Made by a program: the position numbers and the translations under genes. From contig CM068580.1 of assembly GCA_035048485.1 (NCBI GenBank), forward strand, positions 58,826,983-58,890,982: a stretch of DNA of 64,000 nucleotides, read 5' to 3'. Below, piece after piece: positions 44,101 through 52,167 of the stretch. Each line of letters starts with the position of its first letter. Positions within the stretch are counted from its first letter, which is position 1. The DNA is from Pteria penguin (lineage: Eukaryota > Mollusca > Bivalvia > Pterioida > Pteriidae). Under the pieces are notes generated by a model. The model searched no databases, had not been told where the DNA came from, and saw only the letters and a program-made list of their open reading frames with translations.

Positions 44101-47100
44101 ATGAGACAGTAAAAACAGAGGCCCTGTCTCGTGGTATGCATGGCACGTTAAAGATCCCTCACTGCTTCGGGTGGGTCCATTGCAAAGGTCAAAATTTGTA
44201 TGCCCCGCATCAGGCAGTTGCTGTCACCATATACGTGAAATATTTGTGGTGTGACATTAAACAAAAATCAATCAATCAAAGCCAGGGGGTCATAAATGTG
44301 TGGAAACTTAGTGTTTTTGGTTATTTAAAATGATGAATGAGAATTAATGTTAGTGATAGTTAGACCTCTCCTTTCTCATTGCTTTGGTATTTCCCTGAAT
44401 GATATCCAAAAATACCCATTTACCCGATTTTACGTGAAAATCTGAGTATAGAAATGGTTTCTGGTTCACTTTGTACATCCATTGACACCATTTCACCATG
44501 ATGTCTCAGTTTGAACATTAATGTCATAATGGAAACCCAGGAAAAAGTAGCATTCTCACAACTTCTGACATCAAGTCTTACCGAGATTAATGACTGAAAA
44601 AGCCATCAAGCTGTTAATGGATTATTGCATATATCTTGTGACTAGAGTAGCGCAGAAACATAATTTTGTGTCATTGACTCTAGTTTGTAGATATGCACAT
44701 CATAAAGAAAATTTGTGAACATTCTAATAGCACTGTAATGATAACAGTACCCAGAAATTCATTGATTTAATGATATAATTCAGTATTTATTTCTATGACT
44801 ATTATTTAGTCTCAAGTTATCATTTCAGAATAAGAGTTTTAACATTGGATTATATTGACTTTGTTAATTTTATTAGTTATAAATGTTGAAACTTTGGTGT
44901 TTTATATCTAGTCCAAAAAGTGTAATTAGACTAGGTTTAAATTCATAAGATATCAGAAGAAAGTTGTTGACTGTGTAACATGTTACATCCTTAAGTATTC
45001 TTCTGAATTTTGAAATGTTAGATCCATTTCTTTTAACTGCATGCGTAATTTTGATTTTGTCCTTGTACTATAGAATCTTGGGAATTGGATTTTGAAACCA
45101 ACAAAGTTTGATCGTTAACATACTTGTTGTTTGCTAAATGATTATCACTTGTAGGAAATATCCCAAAGTGATTGTTTGATTTTTAGCTTTCAGATAATAG
45201 AGCGTAAAGAAATGTTCATGGTCAAAATCAGACTCTCAATATATTTAAGATTTAACTGCTATGGTTAGGTCCTAAATTTAAAAATATTGCAGTTTTTGTG
45301 ATTAGTGTAAAGCTTTAAAAATGCTTCAGTGCTTCAATATTGGAATCTTCTTGCATGTATATGTTGTTTTGTTCATTAGATATTTCAGAATCAAAAGGAG
45401 GTCAGCAGCTTTTCTTGACTTACTCAGCACTGACAGAAAATGTAGGAAAATTGTGTCAGAAATATAGAGAAGCTAAATCCAACATGGCTCTTATGTCATT
45501 GAAACAAGAAGAAACACTGAAGTCCAGGTACAGTGATATTGTATTATCGTGTATTTTCAGTGAAAATTCACTTTATTCAGAGAAATTTTTGGTGATAATA
45601 CTGTAACAATTCATATAATGAGGTATAATTTACCTGCATAATTTGTAATTTTCAAAGTGGAAAAATAAAAAGTACACATACCTAACCAAACTATCATTCT
45701 ATGGTATGATGTTATATGCGACATGCTTTGTAGGCTAGGCGAAGCCACTGTACGGTTTATACAGACTAGATATTTTATCTATTTTCATTGGAACCACCTT
45801 TTTTGGGGTTCTCTCCATGGCATGATGTTATATGTGACATGCTTTGTAGGCAAGGGGAAGCCGCCATACAGTTTATACAGACTATACATCTCTTTTTGAA
45901 TTTTACCAAATCTAATATATTTATAATATTCATTATAGAATATTGTATTTTGTAAAACCATAAAGCATTGTCAACATTTGCCTATGACAGTTAAAGAATA
46001 GTTTTTATTTGACTTTATAGGTATAGGTATAGAAGAGTATCTACATTTTCCAATACTTCTGCTTTAGTGTATTTATTCTTAACATTAAAAAATGACAGTT
46101 TCTGCACATACCATTCTTCGCAGAGAGAGGAAGCTTCAGTCGTGTGAAAAGAGTCTATATTCTGGGTCCAGCACAACAGGTGGCACCCCTACCTTAACTC
46201 ATCCAGATATTCTATCAGCATTTACACAACTAGAAAATCAGATGAAGAAGTTGAATCAGTCCATACGAGATATCTGTACAGACATCGATAAAAAGAAACA
46301 AGTATGTGGTTATCAGTATATCAGTAAAGGAATTTTTTCTTTGTACTGGAAGTCGCAACAACAGAGGAGAATCCTAGCTCAATCAGTGGCATGCTTGGCT
46401 TGGGGCCAAGTGGTCCTGAGTCCTGGCAGCTTGTTGCTGTTTTGTCTTTTAAATAAACAGTAAAAAATAGAGGACCTGTGTCCCTGTAGATGTTTTGATA
46501 TGTAAAAGATCCCTCACTCAGTCACTGCTTTGGATGTTTCTTTCTTAAGGTTATTGCAAATGCATTGGGTAGATGGGATCACCATGTAAGTTAAATAGTC
46601 TTGGCTTGAAAAACTGTCAGCTGAAAAGATCAAACACAATCAATGTATCATTTCATCTATATGGTGTTGGTAAGTATACTTTGGAAGACGATCGTTACTT
46701 GGGTACCCTCGTCAGGTGTTGGTAAGCTGATATCTGAATATCTGTTCATCCATCTGTAAACTTTTTACATTTTCAACTTCTTCTCCAGAACCACAGGGCC
46801 ATTTTGATCAAACTTAGCACAAAGGATTCTCGGATAAAGGGGATTAAAATTTGTTCAAAGGAAGGGCCAGGAGCCCGTTTCATCAACATGTGTAAATTTT
46901 CAACAAATTAAATCTTACGCCATTTGCGTCTACTTACATACCTTGTTAGTTCAACGAAATGTGTTTCATCAACCAATGTAAGTGTGTATATACATAAGGA
47001 TCTGACTAGCCAGTCCAAATGTACTTCTTACAGATGTATAACCTTTAAATACATATATTTTGCAACACTTGCTTACATTTACATTTACATTCAATGGGCT

Positions 47101-50100
47101 TATAAACAGGTAGTGACGTCATGGAATCATATGCAATACTTGAAAATATGTCATCAAATGAAAGGGATTACCTGATAAGTACATATATGTGTCAACATAG
47201 ATCTATAAAATCAGGTGGATCACAAATTGCAATGAAATAGAAAAAGAGAATCCTCCCTCTCCTTTTTGTCAGTCTAGTATAATAATTTATTAAAATTCTG
47301 GATGACTAACACCCTCCTCAAGTCCCTTCTAAAAATAAAATTAGCAAATTTATGTAAGGCAAACTATTGTTTTGGTTAAATGTGGAAAGTATATTGTACT
47401 ATTTACTGAATGGAAACATTAAAAAAGACTAGAAGTCATTACACTGATTTACACCAACATTTAGTAGAGGTAGGAGGTTGCCATAGAGTTTCGACTAAAT
47501 ATATGCTAAACTTTTGGGTATTTACGCCAAACTGAGCCTATGCCAGAAGTTACGCCATTTGATGAAACGGGCTCCAGGCCCTTAAAGAAGGGGAGATAAT
47601 TGAAAAACATCGAAAATAGATTAAGGTTTGTTCAAATCAGGACTCCTGAGAATAAATTGTTGCTGCAACAGGGGGCTAATATTTAGAAATTTCAAATTTA
47701 AGAAAAGTTTACAAAATCTTCATTTGAAGAAAACTTGAGCTACAATCTGTTTAAATCTGATTGAAGTTTCTTAATTATGTGAAATATGGAGTTTTTTTTT
47801 TTTAAATGGCTGAGGGAAAAAAGGTCTCTTGGAAACACTCCACTACTTTCTTTAAAAATGGCCAATCAACATAAAAACATTTGGAGTCACCACCTTCAAA
47901 CTGGGTTTTTTTTTCTTTGTGTCAAGAAAAGTTCATTTGCACATATGCAGAGGTCCCCTGTGGTCATGTCTGACTCTGCCCTTCTATAAATGGTCCCATA
48001 TCATTATAAATGGTTTAATATCTTTAAAAGTATTGAGATTCCCACCCTAAAATCAAAGGCTATATTTTTATCATGGTCTTCATTTATTCAGTGTTCAGAA
48101 GTAAGTTTACAGTCTTTTTTCGTCAGTTGTCAAAGACACAATCAGCAAGAGAATATATATATCTGGGAATTTCTTCCAGCAGTCAGTTGTTTGTTGGTGA
48201 GCAAGTAGTGTTTAGGTGAGCAATATAGGCCCACTTGGACCTCTTGATATTGTTTTACCCCATTCTAAGATTATTGTATTTATATAGTGTTGGCACCTGC
48301 CTGGTGCATTGCTTCATAATTTTGTCCTACGCTATGGAAACGCACAAAGCAGCAAGGGATCTTTTACATACATATACCGTGAGACGGGACCTCAGTTTAT
48401 ACAGTCTCATGCGAAAGACAGATTGAGAGACAGGAGATGGTAAATCATTGTAGAAAAGATCGTAGCTGACACCAGAATTGACCCCGATCCTAGGGTAGGA
48501 AGTCCAGTGCAATACCACTGAACCTAACTACCCCTGACAAGGTGCATTGACACACCTTCCTCCTTGTTCCTACATGGGATCATACCCGTGCATGTGTACA
48601 TGAGAGACTACTGTAAGTTTTAGTTCAGCAATGTTACCTGCTATAGTCATCCGTTTGTTTTGGGGTATGGGACAACAAAGAATATAGCAGATGGCATTTC
48701 ATTAGCTCTGATACTGAACTTGTCTTTTACTCACCACATAGGAAACCAAACAAAATTGAGAATTAGGGGGAAAAAAATGTCACATGTATTCTTTATTACA
48801 CATTTAGATGCATAATTGCATCATAAACAAGTATACAAAATATTAATGATAAAATACACTCTTAACTGGAAATGTCTAATTTTCCATTTACTGATCTGTT
48901 GGTTGGTTGATTGATTAGTGTTTTTTTACGTCGCTTTCAACAATATTTCAGTTATATCGCGACATGGAAGCTTTACTGATCAGTAATTTCCCATTTGTAT
49001 TTTATCTCTACTTTTAGATATGTCCTTTCTGAGGTACCCCACATTTTATATATCCCTTTCTACTTTCTGTTATAGTATATTATATTCAAATAGAAACAAG
49101 TTTTAAGGTACTAATCATGCAGCATTTTCAATTCAGGTACCCAAGAATCTACTGGAACTAATCATATTTCATTATTTTATAATATTGTGTATGAGACATT
49201 CATTGGATTGAAAAATGTTCACTAAATACTTTTACCACTTCAGTTATATTTCTTGTTTTTTATTTACACACATATGCTAAAGAAAACACAAAAGATTTTG
49301 TGGTATTGTACACAGTGCAATTTAGTTTTCTATTCATTGCATTTCATCTGTGGACATACAACTTGATGCTGTTTACAAGCACACCTTTGCCTTTACTAAT
49401 AATATGCTGTGTATCATCTGGCCTCTTGCTTAATACATATTACCATATTTTCATTCAGGTTGGATTTGAAATTTGATATAAACACTAACTAATAACTTTG
49501 GGCTCTGTAATTTTATATTTTTAGCATCAACGTATGTTAATAAGACAGCATGTGTTATTTCTGTGTAAATATTGATATAGAGGTAGTATGATTGCTATGA
49601 CTAGAAAGATTGTTGCATATTTCTCTCTACAGAAATCCCGTAATCATTTATTTGCTGGCATTTTCTGTTAGCATAAATTTCCAACACATTTCCCTTCTTC
49701 TCCATTTAACATGTGAAATATCATGAGAGAGAGGAGGGAGGGGGATGGTTTACTTAATAGTATTCCAGATACATGTTTCCTTGAGTAATTTGATTTAAAG
49801 GGTCTAACTATGGGTTATAATTACCCTCATATCTCAGAACATTGCATATATATGTCATATAGTAAATCTTGTAAACTTTCCCCAAAGAGGAATTTTTTAT
49901 GCTCGATAGATCAGGAGCATATTGTTATTGACCTGTCTGTCTGTTTGTTTGTTTGTCTGTTATCTGTCTGCTGTCAACTTTAAGCTTTGGCATAACTTTT
50001 GTATGTAAGAGATAGAGATTTCATATTTGGCATGTGTATTCCTTGTGACAACAAGACCTTTCCATCGGTTTCAAAATTTTGACCTTAGAGTTTGACCTAG

Positions 50101-52052
50101 TTTTAGGATAACAGCTTATACTGATAAAGTTGCCGCCAGGGGTATTCCTGTTTCATAAATACACACTGTTTCTATATAGAAGTGTATATGCATAGAAAAC
50201 TATTCTACCTTTTAGACATTAATCTTGAATTAAGTCACCCTTTTTTAACTTTAAGTGAAAAGAAAAATGTATTAAATACATGTAGAAAAAGAAAACAATG
50301 GTAAGAAGTTTCAATCAAGCAATAAGTGTGTAGTTTATGTTACTCGATATGCTTTTCTGCATTAGGACATTTGTACCTACATTGTGAACAAAGGATTTGG
50401 TCACATTTCCTAGAATTAAGCAATTCATGTGTTTGTTTTTTTTTTTTTTTAGCTCACTTGAGCCTTTTATAGTCATAGTGCGCCGTCTGTCGTCATTGTC
50501 GTCGTCCGTCGTTAATTTTTTCACATTTTTGACTTCTTCTCTGGAACTTTGTATAAATGATGTACTCAAGGTTCCCTACTAAAATTGTGTTCGGGATCCA
50601 GATTCCCTCAGGGGTGGATCCAAGGCAGGGCCAAAAGTGCCCAAAATGGTACCCCTCTTCAAACATCTTCTCCTCCAGAACCAGTACATAAAAAGGGAAA
50701 CTAATTGCATTTCAACAATCTATAAAGATGGGTTATCAAAAATTTTGTTCGGGTTAAGATCCGTCAAATACAAATTTTCGCTTTTTTGATGTGTTTCATG
50801 TCATGTTTTTCAGTTAATTGATATTGATGATTTCTTAATGACTATTTTGATCATAATTGTGGTAAGGAATATTATTGTGAAAGAATTGTGTCAATATCTC
50901 AATTTTTGGGGGTTTTTTTGTGAATTTTTTAAGATTTCCAAAAAAAAAGGGGGGGGGGGGGTTGGCCATTTTTCACATTTTAACTTTTTCTGCAAAACTG
51001 TTCAAAGGATTTTAATAAATCTTGGTAGAAATAAGTCACTTATGATCCTCTTCAAATTCTGTTGTTTGCATTCAGACCTTTTTACAGGTGGCGCCACCAT
51101 AGTTAAAAGTAGGTCACAAAAGAATATCCTCCTATGACAATATTCTTTTTCATATGGGCTGTATACAGAGACAAACAGAATGCATAGAAATGATCTAGAG
51201 GGATGAGTGAAGACGTATTGTCATTTTGGTAGCCTTCCAAAATCAAATTTTAGCATTTTTTTTACGACTTGGTGATTTCAATGCAGAAAAGTATCTTATT
51301 TCCTAGTTAATTGATAATGATGATTTCTTATGGACTATTGTGATCATAATTATGGTAAGGAATGTTACTTTGAAAGAATTTTGTCAATATCTCAATTTTT
51401 GGATTTTCTTTGAATTTTTTAAGACTTCCAAATGAGGGTGTATAGGAACAATTCTTCACATTTTTGACCTCTGCTGTCATACCACATGAAAGATTTTAAT
51501 GAAACATGGAATACATGAAGTACTGAAGGTACTCTATCAAATTGGTAAATTTCATCCAAATTGGTTAACAGATAATGTCACCATGTCTAAATTTGACATA
51601 TTTTCAACATTTGTGTTGACTTAGTCACAGTAATGCAAAAATAAATGAATTCTTCCTTCCTGCATGACTGATCATCTAGGTACTCAGGTGAGTGATATAG
51701 GTCCACTTGGACCTCTTGTTACAATTTCTCTTGATGTTTTAAATATAGATCTGAAGGTGAGGATCACTAAGATGAAAAGCGATGTAACAGCTTTTGATAC
51801 AATCCCTTATGTCAAGTTAATGAAGTGTGCATCATACATTCTTCTCATAGACACTTCCCTTTGATGAGCACTGGTCTTAATTCACAATATAGTTACATGT
51901 TGTACTTTTTCTTTCATTTACAGATTCTGAAAAGCGATAGGATGTTACTGAAAGAAAGGAAATTATTTGTATATTTCTTTTCGGATCCTTCACGTCTGCG
52001 ACAAATTATGGAGGAGAAGTCTGCTGAGTTACATGCACAAAAAGTCCATTGA
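16992..52052 (+). CDS. HAUS3: HAUS augmin-like complex subunit 3 (complete, 13 coding exons)
   Basis: Thirteen exons join in phase: 16992-17173, 18723-18833, 19623-19706, 20878-20989, 23001-23192, 23858-24000, 24763-24897, 28740-28923, 29077-29229, 43709-43805, 45380-45527, 46124-46301, 51924-52052. The total is 1,848 nt, or 615 residues plus stop; human HAUS3 is about 603. Hallmarks are the N-terminus (MSGALLKETLKQLGYPKA; human begins MS-G-x-x-F-x-ETLK-x-x-GYPKA), FLEWFCNNV, MFLSQLSLDQYTS, FTKRQFFEGIAEI, GDYNLKLARQNYF, and a C-terminus KLFVYFFSD. Most of the chain is predicted coiled coil. HAUS3 is a core subunit of the eight-subunit augmin complex, which sits on spindle microtubules and recruits gamma-tubulin ring complex for branching nucleation in mitosis. 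Introns carry most of the repeats in this window; intron 9 alone is 14.5 kb. All splice sites are GT-AG. Confidence 0.95.
17718..18427. mobile_element. MITE in HAUS3 intron 1 with 8-bp target duplication
   Basis: Inverted ends GGCCTTAGTTAAGTTTAG and GGCGTTAGTTAAGTTTAG continue into GGGGTTATA. It is flanked by the perfect 8-bp duplication GCTTTTTC (17710-17717 and 18428-18435), as for hAT-type elements. The 92-codon frame inside (17809-18087) has no family features and is probably incidental. Confidence 0.75.
18723..18833 (+). CDS. HAUS3: HAUS3 coding exon 2
   Basis: The acceptor is ATTATTACAG and the donor CG|GTAATT. It completes a split Leu codon and reads YKTLCQDDILDVEQLDAAL followed by an acidic stretch. 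It continues the conserved N-terminal domain; vertebrates have a similar 'LDEAL' here. Confidence 0.9.
19623..19706 (+). CDS. HAUS3: HAUS3 coding exon 3
   Basis: The acceptor is TTTTCTTAG and the donor AG|GTATAA. It encodes KEIDMLTSDCQTYQKRKHSL and then MQRRNML, heptad-like coiled coil matching the vertebrate segment around IQRRNK. Confidence 0.9.
19795..20151 (+). repeat. Hairpin-headed TGACCTTG repeat in HAUS3 intron 3
   Basis: It starts with the hairpin CCCCGCTTTTATGAAAGCGT + GGGG (19798-19821), then GTCTGTC-rich sequence. Two body units (CCTTCATATTTGGCATGT, 128 bp apart) follow, each with TGACCTTGACTGTGACC-like or equivalent sequence, ending with AAAGCGGGGGACCAAAG. Non-coding. Confidence 0.7.
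20561..20602 (+). repeat. 3' tail remnant of the AGCTCAC repeat family
   Basis: GTGCTCAAGTGAGAGAGAGA followed by CAATTTGGGCCTCTTGTT matches the conserved end ...GGCCCACTTGGGCCTCTTGT of the full copies. Confidence 0.5.
20878..20989 (+). CDS. HAUS3: HAUS3 coding exon 4
   Basis: The acceptor is GTATTTCAG and the donor GAA|GTAAGA. It encodes LHQTGQVHRLSKLDKVESKV and then a Lys/Gln-rich coiled coil ending in phase 0. Confidence 0.9.
21066..22614. mobile_element. pogo/Tc1-type non-autonomous element in HAUS3 intron 4
   Basis: The ends CAGTGGACTCCATTTTATCT and (reverse) CAGTGGATTCCGTTTAATCT are flanked by TA on both sides (21064-21065, 22615-22616). TTATCTGATA is repeated in both subterminal regions. 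No transposase frame remains. A second sequence with a distinctive GTAAATGCTCGAATATAATA start is nested near 21,482-21,600. Confidence 0.8.
22707..22912. mobile_element. Foldback MITE, intact relative of the 8604-9837 copy
   Basis: GTCTTTTCGTTAAACAGAGT at the left and the inverted GTAACTCTGTATAACAAAAA at the right, with paired TTTGGGACGGTATGTGA / TCAGATACCGTCTCAC arms. About 206 bp, in HAUS3 intron 4. Confidence 0.75.
23001..23192 (+). CDS. HAUS3: HAUS3 coding exon 5
   Basis: The acceptor is TTTGTTAG and the donor GAG|GTTTGT. The exon is 64 codons, phase 0 at both ends. It holds the well-conserved MFLSQLSLDQYTSAED and LTTFTKRQFFE blocks. Confidence 0.93.
23368..23644 (-). repeat. tRNA-derived SINE with 13-bp target duplication
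   Basis: In minus orientation: AAGCCGGCGTGGCCTAGTGG (A box), GGGGTTCGAGTCCCGCT (B box), the shared body, and a (TCAA)n tail. TGCAAGCTTTTGA flanks it perfectly (23355-23367 and 23645-23657). It lies in HAUS3 intron 5. Confidence 0.9.
23858..24000 (+). CDS. HAUS3: HAUS3 coding exon 6 (its 3' half is the first unit of a 76-bp array)
   Basis: The acceptor is TTTTTGAATAG and the donor AATAG|GTAAGTG. It encodes GIAEIAGQTASSEYEFLDVS and then VDQCRQLARIQN. The last 76 nt and the donor are repeated eight more times downstream (see the array at 23925-24624). Confidence 0.92.
23925..24624 (+). repeat. 76-bp tandem array duplicating the exon 6 end and splice donor
   Basis: Unit boundaries are exact: donors or donor-equivalents at 24001, 24077, 24153, 24229, 24305, 24381, 24457, 24533 and 24609, all 76 bp apart. 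Seven read GTAAGTG, one (24153) GTGAGTG, and the last (24609) is disabled to TTAAGTG. The first unit is coding (exon 6); the other eight lie in intron 6. Units share ACAGACAGCTAGCA..AATACA and GGATCATGTAGATCAG. The array evidently grew out of the coding exon by tandem duplication. Confidence 0.95.
24763..24897 (+). CDS. HAUS3: HAUS3 coding exon 7
   Basis: The acceptor is ATTTGACAG and the donor CAA|GTTAGT. It encodes YPKAKTELLNAKLTSKSRV and then AEDILQSLQRGEFTRDI, coiled coil. Confidence 0.9.
25616..27202 (+). mobile_element. Tigger/pogo-type DNA transposon, defective
   Basis: The ends CAGTCAACTCTCGTTACACC and (reverse) CAGTCAACTCTCGATACAAC are flanked by TA (25614-25615 and 27203-27204). 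Many subterminal ACACCGGCA repeats are present. It contains a broken transposase with CENP-B-type DNA-binding and DDE parts. It lies in HAUS3 intron 7. Confidence 0.92.
26204..26883 (+). pseudogene. Tigger/Jerky-like transposase, frameshifted and truncated
   Basis: Begins MAEPPKKKKAHAA (basic, nuclear-localisation-like), then is frameshifted. The frame 26268-26693 holds the CENP-B/Tc5-type helix-turn-helix (KQSQDQIAGHFTKLW, RSTIGDIWRE) and the second DNA-binding domain (LEEALYLWFADVRSKNATIT, FQFSSGWLQNFKKRHNI). A second frame (26674-26883) holds the start of the DDE domain (NIYNLDETGLFFRLEPN). The rest of the catalytic domain is missing. Confidence 0.9.
27627..27640. repeat. Poly-C tract
   Basis: A run of about 14 C followed by CTCTTTTCCTCC in HAUS3 intron 7. 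Confidence 0.8.
28740..28923 (+). CDS. HAUS3: HAUS3 coding exon 8
   Basis: The acceptor is GTATTTCAG and the donor AAG|GTACTA. It encodes KLYEDVKNNLQVVDRDLNSI and then TGDYNLKLARQNYFITNQDK, aligning with the vertebrate GDFDLQIAKQDYY block. Confidence 0.93.
29077..29229 (+). CDS. HAUS3: HAUS3 coding exon 9
   Basis: The acceptor is TTTTTGTTAG and the donor ATG|GTAAGT. The exon is 51 codons, phase 0 both ends: LIQQLVSWRSRNEFLTMAYD and then VEIRSHRNSYHLM. It contains a full donor consensus (CTG|GTAAGT at 29092) only 15 nt into the exon, with both possible products in frame. Confidence 0.93.
29585..30372 (+). repeat. TGACCTTG repeat interrupted by a SINE (HAUS3 intron 9)
   Basis: The pre-insertion text GCTTTTCATCCGTTTGTC...TGACAGTCTGTCTGTCC is split by the SINE at 29636-29917. 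The body has CCTTGTAACAAGACCTTTCC and CCTTGTGACAAGACCTTTCC 127 bp apart and ends GTTGCCGCCAGGGGCATTCA, as does the copy near 50.13-50.17 kb. Confidence 0.7.
29636..29917 (+). repeat. tRNA-derived SINE with 12-bp target duplication
   Basis: Complete copy: AAGCCGGCGTGGCCTAGTGG, GGGGTTCGAGTCCCGCTCTG, the body with GAGACAGTAAAAACCGAGGC and TAAAGATCCCTCACTGCTTC, and a (AATC)n tail. CATCCGTTTGTC flanks it perfectly (29624-29635, 29918-29929). RNA polymerase III A and B boxes are intact, so it may be young. Confidence 0.92.
30841..32278 (+). repeat. AGCTCAC-family repeat with a nested TACGC-headed repeat
   Basis: The head AGCTCACCTGTGCCAAAGGC is at 30841 and the tail ATGAGCAATTTAGACCATTT / TGGTCTCTTGTT near 32240-32277. 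A second repeat with hairpin TACGCTTGTCTTAAGACAGG + GCGTA (31030-31053) is inserted near the start. It carries three ATTTCA.AATAT units at 146- and 144-bp spacing (31131, 31277, 31421). Confidence 0.65.
32569..34325 (+). repeat. 146-bp satellite, 12 units with alternating A/B subtypes
   Basis: The landmark GAGACC(N7)GGTCTC begins at 32569, 32715, 32863, 33008, 33160, 33306, 33452, 33598, 33744, 33888, 34034 and 34180 (last two units variant). Steps are 144-152, mostly 146. From 33008 to 34034 the units alternate: one type has TCATGTTTGGTATGTGAT and TGTATAATTTTGG; the other has TTTGTTGGATAGGTGGT and TGTGCAATTTTGG. This makes a ~292-bp higher-order unit. Long open frames on both strands are by-products of a unit length not divisible by three. 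Confidence 0.93.
34684..35196. mobile_element. DNA element with CAGTCTT ends and CTAGCCAG subterminal repeats
   Basis: The ends CAGTCTT and AAGACTG are flanked by GAATGA (34678-34683 and 35197-35202). Inside them lie inverted copies of ACTCACTAGCCAG / CTGGCTAGTG. A 92-codon frame (34836-35114) includes MNAFEAFKAGSLALVNKKRK; I do not recognise it. It interrupts the TGACCTTG units of the surrounding repeat. Confidence 0.6.
36024..38891 (+). mobile_element. AGCTCAC-family hairpin-ended element, full copy with internal duplication
   Basis: It begins with hairpin AGCTCACCTGAGCC / GGCTCAAGTGAGCT and ends with hairpin GGCCCACTTGGGCC then TCTTGT. About 845 bp (36,136-36,979) are repeated in direct tandem (36,980 to about 37,825) with near identity. 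It contains poly-A/poly-G tracts and no coding frames shared with other copies. Confidence 0.75.
39123..39142. repeat. Poly-G tract
   Basis: A run of about 19 G, potentially able to form a G-quadruplex. Similar G runs follow A runs in the AGCTCAC-family copies (near 36,595, 36,917, 37,770, 40,611, 50,947). Confidence 0.8.
39835..40008 (+). repeat. Second tRNA-derived SINE family, with 15-bp target duplication
   Basis: GGCAGGCGTGGTGTAGTGGT (A box), GATCCGGGTTCGATTCCCGG (B box), then TGTCGCGATATAACTGAAAT and a (CAAC/CAAT)n tail. The 15-bp AGAATATGTGGGAGG flanks it perfectly (39820-39834, 40009-40023). The perfect duplication suggests recent insertion. Confidence 0.92.
40064..41836 (+). mobile_element. 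AGCTCAC-family hairpin-ended element
   Basis: The head ACTCACCTGAGCCAAAGGCT follows a T-rich run. The body is collinear with 36,024-38,891 but without the 845-bp duplication. The tail AGGCCCACTTGGGCCTCTTG is at 41814-41835. Non-coding. Confidence 0.75.
42497..43080 (+). repeat. GCCTGCG-headed TGACCTTG repeat
   Basis: It begins GTTGCCTGCGAAGCATAGCG followed by GTCTGTCTGTCC-like text. Body units GTGTATT(T/C)CTT(G/A)TG are 144 bp apart (42782, 42926) and carry GACCTTGACCTTGGAGTTTG. Non-coding; last repeat before HAUS3 exon 10. Confidence 0.65.
43709..43805 (+). CDS. HAUS3: HAUS3 coding exon 10
   Basis: The acceptor is TCTGTTGTAG and the donor CG|GTCAGT. It encodes KMMEDPLLTPAKYQRGTVDS and then RDTFTTHLYKMI, matching the vertebrate RNTIDTKDYSTHRLYQ segment. 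It follows a 14.5-kb intron. Confidence 0.9.
44007..44279 (+). repeat. tRNA-derived SINE (same family as 29636-29917)
   Basis: AAGCCGGTGTGGCCTAGTGG, GGGGTTTGAGTCCCGCTGTG, the shared body, and an (AATC)n tail. The B box carries a T where other copies have C. It lies in HAUS3 intron 10. Confidence 0.88.
45380..45527 (+). CDS. HAUS3: HAUS3 coding exon 11
   Basis: The acceptor is TGTTCATTAG and the donor AG|GTACAG. It encodes GGQQLFLTYSALTENVGKLC and then a Lys/Glu-rich coiled coil; the vertebrate equivalent is KKKELFLTHGNLEEVAEKL. Confidence 0.93.
45700..45890. repeat. ~96-bp repeat, two units, GACATGCTTTGTAGGC family
   Basis: GCGACATGCTTTGTAGGCTA and GTGACATGCTTTGTAGGCAA recur with flanking ATGATGTTATATG and TTTATACAGACTA. 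Related sequence, partly inverted, is found at 52,797-53,157. Confidence 0.6.
46124..46301 (+). CDS. HAUS3: HAUS3 coding exon 12
   Basis: The acceptor is CATTCTTCGCAG and the donor CAA|GTATGT. It encodes ERKLQSCEKSLYSGSSTTGG and then LENQMKKLNQSIRDICTDI; the vertebrate match is VESQLNKLNHLLTDILADV. Confidence 0.92.
46440..46660 (+). repeat. Degenerate SINE body
   Basis: ACAGTAAAAAATAGAGGACC and AAAAGATCCCTCACTCAGTC match the body of the main SINE family. The tRNA-like head is barely recognisable. It directly follows HAUS3 exon 12. Confidence 0.5.
46737..48247 (+). repeat. AGCTCAC-family element, diverged, split by a MITE
   Basis: The front part (ACTTTTTACATTTTCAACTT, CTTCTCCAGAACCACAG) and the tail (GGTGAGCAATATAGGCCCAC, TTGGACCTCTTG at about 48212-48246) belong to the family. 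46870-47575 is a separate insertion. Confidence 0.55.
46870..47575. mobile_element. MITE with GGAGCCCGTTTCATCAA ends
   Basis: The 17-bp inverted repeat GGAGCCCGTTTCATCAA is perfect at 46870-46886 and 47559-47575. Subterminal TTACGCCATTTG blocks are also inverted. About 706 bp, no coding frame of note. Confidence 0.75.
48280..48540 (-). repeat. Degenerate SINE copy
   Basis: In minus orientation it carries a damaged A/B-box head near 48,530-48,470, then GACTGTATAAACTGAGGTCC and AAAGATCCCTTGCTGCTTTG. Same family as the copy at 44.0 kb. Confidence 0.5.
48899..48972 (-). repeat. 3' fragment of the second SINE family
   Basis: TTGGTTGGTTGATTGATTAG, ACGTCGCTTTCAACAATATT and TATATCGCGACATGGAAGC are the reverse of the tail of the 39,835-40,008 SINE. 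The head is missing. Confidence 0.75.
49898..50170 (+). repeat. TATGCTC hairpin-headed TGACCTTG repeat
   Basis: The head hairpin TATGCTC...GAGCATA (49898-49921, 7-bp stem) is followed by GTCTGTCTGTTTGTTTG. One body unit with ACAAGACCTTTCCATCGG follows, and the end is GTTGCCGCCAGGGGTATTCC. It lies in HAUS3 intron 12. Confidence 0.7.
50451..51719 (+). mobile_element. AGCTCAC-family hairpin-ended element in HAUS3 intron 12
   Basis: The head AGCTCACTTGAGCC follows a T run; the tail is GGTCCACTTGGACC then TCTTGT. Both arms of the 3' hairpin carry the compensating change GGCCCA/TGGGCC to GGTCCA/TGGACC, so the stem is kept. It ends about 205 bp before the last HAUS3 exon. Confidence 0.75.
51924..52052 (+). 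CDS. HAUS3: HAUS3 last coding exon with stop codon
   Basis: The acceptor is TTCATTTACAG. It encodes ILKSDRMLLKERKLFVYFFS and then LRQIMEEKSAELHAQKV before TGA at 52050-52052. The (Y)VYF motif is conserved in vertebrates. Confidence 0.93.
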   Translation: MLKSDRMLLKERKLFVYFFSDPSRLRQIMEEKSAELHAQKVH

Positions 52053-52167
52053 AGGTACAAGAAATAGACAAATACAGATTTTGAGATATCTGTTGTTGAT
52101 CTTTTTTATTTATTATTTGAAGAGTCCTAACATGTATTACAGTTTTGAAGTTTGAAAGGTTATCAAA

